Part shown: positions 53,368 through 61,215 of the stretch, piece after piece
Layout of the letters: every line of letters starts with the position of its first letter
Position numbering within the stretch: position 1 is the stretch's first letter
Origin: Pseudaminobacter salicylatoxidans
GTDB taxonomy: Bacteria; Pseudomonadota; Alphaproteobacteria; Rhizobiales; Rhizobiaceae
Reading direction: 5' to 3'
DNA length: 64,000 nucleotides
Assembly: GCF_003148475.1 (NCBI RefSeq)
Contig: NZ_QGGG01000012.1
Coordinates: 97,022 to 161,021 of the forward strand
Notes under the pieces: generated by a model
What the model was told of the DNA's origin: nothing
The model's database searches: none
What the model saw: the letters and a program-made list of their open reading frames with translations, nothing else
Translations under genes and position numbers: made by a program

Positions 53368-53409
53368 CGTTCAACACCATCCACTCCGGCCGAAAGAGCC
53401 GGTCAGTCG

Positions 53410-53434
53410 CCCTCGCCGTAGGCGGGGGTTTTTC
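53410..53434 (+). terminator. terminator/attenuator before the tail tube gene
   Basis: 8-bp stem CCCTCGCC/GGCGGGGG (one G-T pair), GTA loop, then TTTTTC, 30 bases before the tail tube gene. It may partly separate transcript levels of connector and tail genes. Confidence 0.72.
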
Positions 53435-53461
53435 TTTGCCATGACATGAAGGAGAAGCCCC

Positions 53462-53974
53462 ATGGCGATCCATAAAAACGCGGGAACCAAGCTGTTCATC
53501 TCGCCCACGGCCGTGGTGCCCGATACGGTCAATGCGATGACCGATGTTGCCGCGCTCGCTTTCTTCGAGGGCATCGACGACTGGATCGAGGTCGAGGAAG
53601 TCGAGGATTTCGGCGAACTGGGCGATACCTCGGAAGAAATCACCTTCACCGCCGTCGGCAATCGCCGTGTTCGCAAGCTCAAAGGGCCGCGCAACGCCGG
53701 CACTCAAGCAGTCGTTGTCGGTCGCGATCCGCTCGATGATGGGCAGGAACAGTTCATCGCAGCGGAAAAGACGGATTTCAACTATCCGATCAAGATCGAG
53801 CTTGCCGATGCCCGCGCGCCGGAATTCACGGATTCCGTGCTCTACTACGCCGGTCTCGTCATGTCCCAGCCCGTGAACCTCGGCAACGTTTCGAACGTCG
53901 TTCGACGGACTTTCAACGTGGGCATCAACACCGGCGTCTACGAAGTCGCCAGCGAGCAGATCGTCACGCCGTAA
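53462..53974 (+). CDS. major tail (tube) protein
   Basis: 170 aa. FFEGIDDWIEVEEVEDFGELGD, FTAVGNRRVRKLKGPRNAG and a beta-rich C-terminal half (YPIKIELADAR, VVRRTFNVGINTGV) match siphovirus tail tube proteins. Its own ribosome site (GAAGGAGAAG) is strong, as expected for an abundant product. Confidence 0.88.
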   Translation: MAIHKNAGTKLFISPTAVVPDTVNAMTDVAALAFFEGIDDWIEVEEVEDFGELGDTSEEITFTAVGNRRVRKLKGPRNAGTQAVVVGRDPLDDGQEQFIAAEKTDFNYPIKIELADARAPEFTDSVLYYAGLVMSQPVNLGNVSNVVRRTFNVGINTGVYEVASEQIVTP

Positions 53975-53985
53975 TCGCGCGCGAC

Positions 53986-54018
53986 GGGCCGCTGCTGTTG
54001 TCGGGACCGCAGCGGCCC
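53986..54018 (+). promoter_or_regulatory. stem-loop after the tail tube gene
   Basis: Perfect 10-bp arms GGGCCGCTGC/GCAGCGGCCC, 13-nt loop, no T tract. Likely reduces read-through or protects the abundant tube mRNA from 3' decay. Confidence 0.6.
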
Positions 54019-54057
54019 ACCTCCCGACATCCCGACGAATAACCCGACAGGTGAGAC

Positions 54058-54522
54058 ATGACCAAAGAACAGGTGACACAGGTCGCCACGGATGAATTCG
54101 ACCTTACCGAACTCGACGCCGCCGATGAAGATGTGATGGTCGTCAAGCGCAACGACGGCACCGAAACCGGCTGGAAGTGGACTTTCGCCGGCCCCGGCCA
54201 TCCCAAGACTATCGAGCAATCCAATCGCTTGGCCCGAGAGCGCCTGCGCCGCGAAAAGGAGCAGGAGCAGGCACAGGTTAACGGCAAGAAGTGGAAAGCA
54301 CCGGACGAGACGCCCAACGAAGTGCTGGAACGCAATGTCCGCCTTGTCGTGGAGCGCTTGCTGGGCTGGTCTCCGATCAAGATGAATGGCCAGGACCACC
54401 CGTTCAGTCCGGAAAATGCCAAGGCTTTGCTGACCGACCGCCGCAAGGGCACGCTGCTGATCCAGTCGCTCGAATTCCTCGGCGACGACGCGGCTTTTAC
54501 GCAGCGCTCGGAGAACAGCTAA
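54058..54522 (+). CDS. tail assembly chaperone (G-like)
   Basis: 154 aa. Acidic N-terminus (EFDLTELDAADEDVMVVKR), then GWKWTFAGPGHPKTIEQSN and a helical C-terminal half. It precedes the tape measure, the fixed position of the lambda gpG-type chaperone. A -1 slip near its 3' end (CTTTTAC, 54494-54500) would extend it through the frame to 54947, giving a gpGT-like fusion. Confidence 0.88.
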   Translation: MTKEQVTQVATDEFDLTELDAADEDVMVVKRNDGTETGWKWTFAGPGHPKTIEQSNRLARERLRREKEQEQAQVNGKKWKAPDETPNEVLERNVRLVVERLLGWSPIKMNGQDHPFSPENAKALLTDRRKGTLLIQSLEFLGDDAAFTQRSENS

Positions 54523-54947
54523 CCGCCTATGCCGAGCGCGCATTCGAACTCGACCGGGACGAGGAGGGGAGGTCCCGGCGAGACAGGCTGGAAAGTCGCC
54601 TTGAGAGAGCGGTTCGCAAGAACCGTCCGGGTATTGCGGCCCAACTTGAGGCAGAGCTTGTCACGCCACCGTTTCCACTCGCGCTATCCTACGTCTGGCA
54701 GGCGTGGGCGCGCATCCGGCGCCGGACGCCGGCCGGGTTCAACGGACCTAATCCGATCACGATAGAAGCCATTGACGCCTTCGTGCGACGGACAGGCCTG
54801 CGCCTTGATCCTCGTGACGTCGAGCTGATCGAGGCGATCGATGATCTCTTTCTTGCGCAGACCGCAAAGCAGGCAAGCGCATCAGATCAGCAACAGGCGC
54901 TCAAAGATGGCCTTGCCTCCATAAGCAAGGGCGGTGTCAGAAGGTAA
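54492..54947 (+). CDS. tail assembly chaperone extension (-1 frame, T-like)
   Basis: About 150 codons open in the -1 frame after the slippery CTTTTAC; no suitable start codon exists near its beginning. Content is helical and protein-like (FYAALGEQLTAYAERAFELD, LALSYVWQAWARIRRR, DPRDVELIEAIDDLFLA). It should be made as a fusion with the upstream chaperone and interact with the tape measure. Confidence 0.78.
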   Translation, partial: GFYAALGEQLTAYAERAFELDRDEEGRSRRDRLESRLERAVRKNRPGIAAQLEAELVTPPFPLALSYVWQAWARIRRRTPAGFNGPNPITIEAIDAFVRRTGLRLDPRDVELIEAIDDLFLAQTAKQASASDQQQALKDGLASISKGGVRR

Positions 54948-54953
54948 CGCTCC

Positions 54954-57332
54954 ATGGATCTGGCCCAATTAGGTTTGGCAGTTGATAGCCGCGAGGTTGT
55001 CGATGCATCGCGCGATCTGGAGCGTATCCGCGCGGCCGCAGCCAAGGCGGAAAAGGCCGCCGACAGTTTTGGCGCGCACACGGAAGCCGCCGGCAGGCGG
55101 GCGGCGGCGGCGAACGACAATTCAGCCCGCTCCGCCGATCGTGCCGCAAAGGCATATGGCGGCTACAGCAAAGCAGCGACGCTGGCGGCCCGTGCTATTG
55201 GTGCGGTGGTTGGCGCCGCGGCGGGAGCCGCGCTGATACATTTCGCGGATACCTGGTCCGATCTCGACGCCCGCGTCGGTCTTGCCATCGGCAGTATGGA
55301 TGCCAGTGGCGTCGTCCTTGAACGTATCGGACAGGTTGCGCGTCGAACCTACTCATCACTTGAATTGTCGGCAGAAAGCTTCATCCAGAACTCGACGGTT
55401 CTCAAGGAACTGGGCCGTAGCACGAAAGAGCAACTGGATTACACAGAGGCGCTGAACCTTGCGCTGGTCGTTTCCGGAGCCAAGGCGGAACGGGCCGCGT
55501 CGGTTCAGGATGCTCTGTCTCGGGCCATGGCGCTCGGAGCGCTTCGCGGTAACGAACTTGATACCGTGCTGAAGTCCGGCGGCCGCGTCGCTGAGGTGTT
55601 GGCTGAAGAGCTTGGGATCGGCGTGAACCAGCTCCGATCGTTCGGAACTGCGGGCAAGATCACCGGCGACGTGATCTATAACGCGCTGACCAAGCGTCTA
55701 ACACAGCTTCAGGAAGAAGCCGAGAAGATGCCTGCCACGATTGGCGATGGCCTTCTTTTGATCCGCAATGCGCTTCTGCAGTTCGTTGGCGGTGTCGATC
55801 AGGCCGTGGGGGCTTCCGAGACCTTTGCCGCTGGTCTGATCATTGTCGCGGACAACATCGGCAGGATCGTCACCTATGGCGCAACAGCAGTTGCGATGTA
55901 CGGCAGCTATTACGTCGCCGCATTTGTGGCGGCGCAGGTCGCCACCATGGGGCTCACGGGAGCTCTTGCGCTGCTGCGTGCCGCGCTGATCCGAACCGGC
56001 ATCGGGGCGGTGATCGTGCTTGCCGGTGAACTGGTTTATCAGTTTGGGAGGCTGGTTGACGCGACGGGTGGCTGGGCAGACGCGTTCCGTGAAGCGTCCC
56101 GCCGCACCGAAATCCTGCTTGACGCCGTTGTATGGGCATTCCGCGCCGCTGGAGATTCGATCCAGGCCGTCTGGGCCGGCGCGATGGCCGACATTCTTCG
56201 GTCAACCGAAGCGACGTTTGGCGGCATTCTGCGCATGCTTGGCGTCTCGGCCGAAGCGATGGCCGGTTCGATCGCCTCCCTTGAGAACCGTGCCACAAAT
56301 TTAGGCGAGGCGGCAAAGTCATCGGCTATCATCGCTGCGGAACAGTTCAAGATCGCGTTTGCCGATCTTCCGAAGCCACATGCTCCGGACCTGCCCGGCG
56401 GTGGTGGCGGTTTGGGTGCGGCAGCTTCAGGTCTCGACAAGGCAGGTAAGGCCGCACAGCGGGCAGCCGACGCCTACAAGAAGATCGTTGAGAACGCTCG
56501 TCAGTTCATAGCCGAACAAGAGCTTGAAGCGCGTGTTGTCGGCATGTCGGAGGAAGCCGCAAATCGCCTGCGCTACGAGCAGGAGATGTTGAACAAGGCC
56601 GCCAACGACAACATCAATCTGACGGCGGCACAACGTGCCGAAATCGCAGGTCTCGCGCAGCAGATGTCTGCGGCCGAAGCAGCTACCAAGAGGCTTCAGG
56701 AAGCCTATGACTTTGCGAAGGAAACGACGAAGGGTTTCGTCTCCGACCTTCGACAGGGGCTGGAGCAGGGCAAAGGTTTTTGGGAAAGCTTTGCGAACGC
56801 CGCTCGAAACGCAATCAACAAGATCATCGACAAGCTGCTGAATGATCTGATCGACGCCATATTCCAAGTAAACGGCGCCGCGACGGGCAGTTCCAGTGGT
56901 GGGTTTCTCGGCGCCATTTTTGGCGGGATCGGCAAGCTGTTTGGCTTCGCGAACGGAGGCTACACCGGTCGTGGTGCGAAGTATCAACCTGCCGGTATCG
57001 TCCACCGCGGGGAATATGTGTTCTCGAAGCGTGCCACGGATCGCATTGGTATCGGTGCGCTGGATCAGCTTCATCGCTATGGGAAGGGTTATGCCGGTGG
57101 TGGCCATGTCGCGCCGGCCCGGCTTCACTCGGCGGCGAACACCAGCGGGCCTTCAGCCGATACCGTCCGCATCGTCCTGCGCGATGACAGCGGCCGCATG
57201 GCTGAGATCGCAGACCAGCGCATCCAGACGGCATCGGGAACCATCGTGCAGGTTTCGGTTCAGCAAAGCACAAAGGCGGTGAAGTCGCAGATGCCCGGGA
57301 TGCTGGCCGAAGCGCAGGCTCGGAAGATGTAA
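54954..57332 (+). CDS. tape measure protein
   Basis: 792 aa. N-terminal coiled coil (about 1-90), membrane-like Ala/Gly-rich segments (AARAIGAVVGAAAGAALI; VVIVLAGELVYQFG), long helical body and the usual C-terminal domain (FANGGYTGRGAKYQPAGIVHR, EYVFSKRATDRIG). Sets tail length and is ejected with DNA. It is relatively short, so the tail should be of modest length. Confidence 0.93.
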   Translation: MDLAQLGLAVDSREVVDASRDLERIRAAAAKAEKAADSFGAHTEAAGRRAAAANDNSARSADRAAKAYGGYSKAATLAARAIGAVVGAAAGAALIHFADTWSDLDARVGLAIGSMDASGVVLERIGQVARRTYSSLELSAESFIQNSTVLKELGRSTKEQLDYTEALNLALVVSGAKAERAASVQDALSRAMALGALRGNELDTVLKSGGRVAEVLAEELGIGVNQLRSFGTAGKITGDVIYNALTKRLTQLQEEAEKMPATIGDGLLLIRNALLQFVGGVDQAVGASETFAAGLIIVADNIGRIVTYGATAVAMYGSYYVAAFVAAQVATMGLTGALALLRAALIRTGIGAVIVLAGELVYQFGRLVDATGGWADAFREASRRTEILLDAVVWAFRAAGDSIQAVWAGAMADILRSTEATFGGILRMLGVSAEAMAGSIASLENRATNLGEAAKSSAIIAAEQFKIAFADLPKPHAPDLPGGGGGLGAAASGLDKAGKAAQRAADAYKKIVENARQFIAEQELEARVVGMSEEAANRLRYEQEMLNKAANDNINLTAAQRAEIAGLAQQMSAAEAATKRLQEAYDFAKETTKGFVSDLRQGLEQGKGFWESFANAARNAINKIIDKLLNDLIDAIFQVNGAATGSSSGGFLGAIFGGIGKLFGFANGGYTGRGAKYQPAGIVHRGEYVFSKRATDRIGIGALDQLHRYGKGYAGGGHVAPARLHSAANTSGPSADTVRIVLRDDSGRMAEIADQRIQTASGTIVQVSVQQSTKAVKSQMPGMLAEAQARKM

Positions 57333-57344
57333 TGCGGGGTAGCA

Positions 57345-57378
57345 GCTGACGGACAGCGGGGTGTTGCCGCCCGTCAGC
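57345..57378 (+). promoter_or_regulatory. hairpin after tape measure gene
   Basis: GCTGACGG/CCGTCAGC with an 18-nt loop in the 186-bp gap 57333-57518. No T run; weak terminator or mRNA-stability element. I see no gene in this gap. Confidence 0.4.
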
Positions 57379-57518
57379 GTGTTGCCGAGACGCGTACTCA
57401 ATACACAACGCGGGCCGATGCTGAGCGCGGCCGGTTAACAAGCTGTGAAGCCAGCGGCAGCCCTATTCAATAAATCGTCCCCCGTCCGCGGGCGAGACGA
57501 AAGCACATCGGGTTATCA

Positions 57519-58196
57519 ATGACGATACTTTGGCCCTTTGACGTGCTGACACCACAGCACCCGACGTTCGATATCGCGCCAAGGTCACTGTCAGGCCCGC
57601 CGTCCGTTTCCGGCAAGTCACAGGTCACGTCTTCCGACGCAGGGATATGGAAAGCGACCTATCAGGAGGTCCCCGTTGTCGATGCAGGCAAAATCCTCGC
57701 CTGGCGCGCAGTGGCCAATTTGCTCGAAGGGCGTCTTAACCCGATCCTTGTGCCGGTGACGCGGTTTTACCAGCCGGTGCCGGATGGAGCCGAGGAAGCC
57801 GGCCTCTATGCTCCGGTGCCCCATTCCGACAACGCGTGGTTCTCGGACGGCACAGGTTACATCAGCCAAGTCATTGACGTGACGTTGGCCGGTTCCGCTC
57901 CGCTGCGGGCGGTGTCAGCCACGATCAACGTCAACGTTGCCGGTCTGATTCAGCCGGGACAGCACTTCTCAATTGATGGACGGCTCTATCTGCTTCGATC
58001 GGTGGTCTACACCTCGGAGACAGCCGCCACGATCACGTTCCGGCCGCCATTGCGAGAAGCCGCATCGGCCGGTTCGCGCCTCGAGTTCGATTGGCCTGTG
58101 TGCCGCATGAAGCTGGCGACAGATGGCGAGATGGATTTGCCGCTGGAAAGCGCGCGCTGGGGGTTCCCGACCGTGAATTTCATTGAGGACGTCTGA
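57519..58196 (+). CDS. distal tail protein
   Basis: 225 aa, beta-rich. ILWPFDVLTPQHPTFDIAPR and W-rich, then NVNVAGLIQPGQHFSIDGRLYLL and an end CRMKLATDGEMDLPLE. Position right after the tape measure indicates a distal tail or tip adaptor protein. Confidence 0.78.
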   Translation: MTILWPFDVLTPQHPTFDIAPRSLSGPPSVSGKSQVTSSDAGIWKATYQEVPVVDAGKILAWRAVANLLEGRLNPILVPVTRFYQPVPDGAEEAGLYAPVPHSDNAWFSDGTGYISQVIDVTLAGSAPLRAVSATINVNVAGLIQPGQHFSIDGRLYLLRSVVYTSETAATITFRPPLREAASAGSRLEFDWPVCRMKLATDGEMDLPLESARWGFPTVNFIEDV

Positions 58197-58333
58197 TGCT
58201 GCTGCGCGAAGTTCGTCGTTGGATAGCGTCTATTCTGGCCACCTGGCTCCTGTCGGTGACGCCAGAAGAGGACATGGAAGTTCTGCTGGCGCTCGCTGTA
58301 ATGCTTCGGAAGCAGATCGAGGCTAAAGGCTGA
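58196..58333 (+). CDS. 45-aa membrane-associated protein
   Basis: REVRRWIASILATWLLSVTP then EEDMEVLLALAVMLRKQIE: two short hydrophobic/amphipathic helices. TGATG and TGATGG overlaps join it to both neighbours, supporting translation. Function unknown. Confidence 0.6.
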   Translation: MLLREVRRWIASILATWLLSVTPEEDMEVLLALAVMLRKQIEAKG

Positions 58334-58926
58334 TGGCTGATTTCTTCACGCCAGCGCAGATCGAGCATCTGTCGCAATCGACGGTGCGGCTCGATCTGCT
58401 GGTCGAGTTCCAGTTCACGACCGGCACCGTCCGCGTCTGGAACGGCAACACGGAACTGCCGGCCGGCGGCAAGACGTGGAAGCCGATGTACGGCTCCGGT
58501 CAGATCGACGGCCTGTCCATGCCGACCGGTGGTACGGCCGAGGCAGTCAATTTCACAGTTTCGGGCATCCCCGGCGACAGTATCGGCCTTCTGGCCAAGG
58601 CGCTGGAAGAGTCTCCCACCGTCACGCAGCAGCTTGTGACAGTCTATCTGCAACTGTTCGATGCCGACTGGCAGACGTTTGGTGCGCCAATCGGTATCTG
58701 GTGGGGCTTCATGCAGCCGCCACGGGTCAACCGTTCGCAGATGCAGGACACGGAAGGCGCTGTGCAGACCGTAACGATGACGGCCGAGAACGCCTTCTTC
58801 AACCGGTCCCGGCCGCCCTACGGCCGCTACACCGACCGCGACCAGCAGAAGCGTTCGCCGGGCGATAAGTTCTTCCAGTTTACGCCGTCGTTGCTGTTCA
58901 AGACGTTCCAGTATCCGCGCTGGTAG
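58333..58926 (+). CDS. tail tip protein
   Basis: 197 aa. VRLDLLVEFQFTTGTVRVWNG, a GSGQIDGLSMPTGG turn and VTMTAENAFFNRSRPPYGRYTDRDQQ fit the DUF2163/DUF1833-like tip family found before the NlpC/P60-like gene. Confidence 0.8.
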   Translation: MADFFTPAQIEHLSQSTVRLDLLVEFQFTTGTVRVWNGNTELPAGGKTWKPMYGSGQIDGLSMPTGGTAEAVNFTVSGIPGDSIGLLAKALEESPTVTQQLVTVYLQLFDADWQTFGAPIGIWWGFMQPPRVNRSQMQDTEGAVQTVTMTAENAFFNRSRPPYGRYTDRDQQKRSPGDKFFQFTPSLLFKTFQYPRW

Positions 58927-58935
58927 CAGGTTTTC

Positions 58936-59310
58936 ATGATCGTCGAGGAGTTCATCGCCGCCGAGGCTGCGAAGCCTTTCGCGTGGGCGCGCGACGACTG
59001 CACGATGATGTGCGATCGCTGGGTCAGGTTGTGCCGAGGCGTGTCGCCCGTAACGGCTGGACTGATCCTTTACCACGACAGAGAAACGGCCTTCGCCCTG
59101 CTTCCACGCCTGCCGCAACTGATGAACCGCGGCATGCGCCGGGCAGGGGTGGAAACGACCTCGGAGCCGCTGGCCGGTGACGTTGGCCTCGTCGTCTTTG
59201 GCGACCGCATCGGCCCGGCTCTGCACGCCGGCGCGCATTGGATCACACGGCACGAAGACGGCTTCATGGCCGCGCCGCTCAAGAATTTCTGGAAGGCGTG
59301 GGCGATATGA
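58936..59310 (+). CDS. DUF6950 (NlpC/P60-like) tail protein
   Basis: 124 aa. PFAWARDDCTMMCDRWVRLC holds the cysteine of the cysteine-peptidase-like fold, AGDVGLVVFGDR and HWITRHEDGFMAAP the second half. Probably cuts or binds cell wall during entry. It overlaps the next gene by four bases. Confidence 0.82.
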   Translation: MIVEEFIAAEAAKPFAWARDDCTMMCDRWVRLCRGVSPVTAGLILYHDRETAFALLPRLPQLMNRGMRRAGVETTSEPLAGDVGLVVFGDRIGPALHAGAHWITRHEDGFMAAPLKNFWKAWAI

Positions 59311-61151
59311 GCACTTCGTGGATGCGGCGGCGCGCCAGTCTCTATGGCTTCAATCAATGCCTGGAGGACACAACCGCCCTGAACTACCCGAACCGGTACA
59401 AGACCGGTTTCATCGAAGGCATCATCCTTCTCGGCCTGACCTCGGCCGGCGTCACCGGGGCTGCCCTTGGCATCGCCACCACGCTTCTGACCTACGGCAC
59501 TGTGATCGGCCTCTCCATCGGCCTGAACTTTCTCGCATCCTCGATCTTCAGCCCACCCCAGCCGAAGCCGGAGGACATGCAGCAGTCGAGTAAACAGCCG
59601 TTGCAGCCGCGTGTCAGGCATTACGGCCGCGTCAAGGTCTCGGGCGCATGGGTCTTTGCCGAGGCGACCGCCGCAACCTTTCACAAGGTGCTTGCTCTCG
59701 GCGTCGGGCCGATCGATGCCTTCGAGGAATTCTGGATCGAGGACACCAAAGTCGCGCTGGGCTCCGGCGGATGGGTTCAGACAGATCCGTGGGGCGGCAG
59801 CGGTGACGCCCGCATCCTGTCGCGGCGCGGGCTGGCAGCCGAGACCTACTATTCGGAGCTTGGCAGCACCTTTCCTGAGTGGACGACCGCGCATCGGGGT
59901 GACGGGACCGCGAGCCTTTACGCCTATCAAGGCTCGGCGACGCAAGAAAACTACATGAAACGCTGGCCGAACGGCATCAACACGAACTTCCGTGTCGTGA
60001 TGCGTGCCGCTCAGGTCATGAATCCGGTGACGGGCGCGACGGCATGGAATGACAATGCCGCAGCCGTGATCCGCGATTACGTTACCCACTCAGACGGCAT
60101 GCGTCTGCCGGCAGTCATCGTTTCGACGCCGCTGGCGCAGGCAGGATGGGTGGCCGCTTATAATCGCTGTCAGGAGGCCATCGGCAGGAAGGGTGGCGGG
60201 ACGGAACCGCGCTATCGGCTTTGGGGCAGTTATCGCCTTGATGAGCGTCCGGCCGATGTGCTGGGCCGTATGCTTGCCTGTTGCGACGGCCGGCTTGTGC
60301 CGACGCCGGATGGTGGTCTCACGCTTGACATCGGCGGCCCGGATGAGGCGACCGTCGTCATCGGCCCGGACACCATAACCGGTTTCAGCGAGCTCGGGCG
60401 CGGCCGTGACGTGCTGTCCACGGCCAACACGATCCGCGCGACCTTCCTTGATCCGGCCAGCGACTATCAGGCAGCCGACGCCGATGCATGGGTTGACGCC
60501 GCCGATGTGACCGATCGCGGCGAAATAGCCACTGACAAGCAGTTCAACATGGCGCCGTCGCACTCGCAGGCCCGCCGCCTGATGAAGCTGGAGGCCTACC
60601 GCGCCAACCCGAAATGGGTCGGCACGTTTCAGTGCAACCTGCGCGGCCTCGCTGCATTCGGCAAGCGCTATGTCCGCATCCAGTATCCGCTGTTCCAGAT
60701 CGATGAGCGGTTCGAGATACAGGATTTCAAGTTCGTCGTCGGTGAAGGCAACATCCTGACCGGCGTCACGATCTCTGTGCAGTCGATGCCGGTGGCGGCA
60801 AACCAGTGGAGCGCGGCGCAGGAAGAAGGCGACGCCCCGGCCTCCGATCATTCGCAGGGCAGCGGTATCCCGACCCCGGCAAAACCGATCGTGGACATGA
60901 TCGAGGGGCCGAAGGCGAGCATTCCACTGGCCCCGCCGCCCGGTCCGGCCTTCGACTACGAGGCCCGTTACAAGAAATCATCGGGCAGCACCTGGTCGGT
61001 GATCAAGAATATCGCTCACGACGCAACAGTCGTTGAAACGCCGGTTCTCGACGACGGCACGTCCTACGATTTCGCGCTTCGCTACATCACGTCCGGTGCC
61101 GGCTTTATCGGCGACTGGTCATCGACCACGACGGCTTCGACGCCCGTCTGA
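59307..61151 (+). CDS. host specificity/tail tip protein (gpJ-like)
   Basis: 614 aa. Two hydrophobic stretches near the N-terminus (about 35-75), then a central hub domain (RVRHYGRVKVSGAWVFAE; GVGPIDAFEEFWIEDTKVAL) and a C-terminal fibronectin-III-like module (about 525-614, YEARYKKSSGSTWSVIKNI). It forms the tip hub that carries the fibre. ATGA overlap with the DUF6950 gene. Confidence 0.88.
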   Translation: MSTSWMRRRASLYGFNQCLEDTTALNYPNRYKTGFIEGIILLGLTSAGVTGAALGIATTLLTYGTVIGLSIGLNFLASSIFSPPQPKPEDMQQSSKQPLQPRVRHYGRVKVSGAWVFAEATAATFHKVLALGVGPIDAFEEFWIEDTKVALGSGGWVQTDPWGGSGDARILSRRGLAAETYYSELGSTFPEWTTAHRGDGTASLYAYQGSATQENYMKRWPNGINTNFRVVMRAAQVMNPVTGATAWNDNAAAVIRDYVTHSDGMRLPAVIVSTPLAQAGWVAAYNRCQEAIGRKGGGTEPRYRLWGSYRLDERPADVLGRMLACCDGRLVPTPDGGLTLDIGGPDEATVVIGPDTITGFSELGRGRDVLSTANTIRATFLDPASDYQAADADAWVDAADVTDRGEIATDKQFNMAPSHSQARRLMKLEAYRANPKWVGTFQCNLRGLAAFGKRYVRIQYPLFQIDERFEIQDFKFVVGEGNILTGVTISVQSMPVAANQWSAAQEEGDAPASDHSQGSGIPTPAKPIVDMIEGPKASIPLAPPPGPAFDYEARYKKSSGSTWSVIKNIAHDATVVETPVLDDGTSYDFALRYITSGAGFIGDWSSTTTASTPV

Positions 61152-61178
61152 ACAACCAACAGATCAGAAACTTTGACT

Positions 61179-61200
61179 CCTGCTTCGGCGGGACGTTTTT
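61179..61200 (+). terminator. hairpin before the fibre gene
   Basis: CCTGC-TTCG-GCGGG then ACGTTTTT in the 64-bp gap before the fibre gene. Short stem with one G-T pair; partial terminator. Confidence 0.5.
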
Positions 61201-61215
61201 GCATGGAGAATATAC

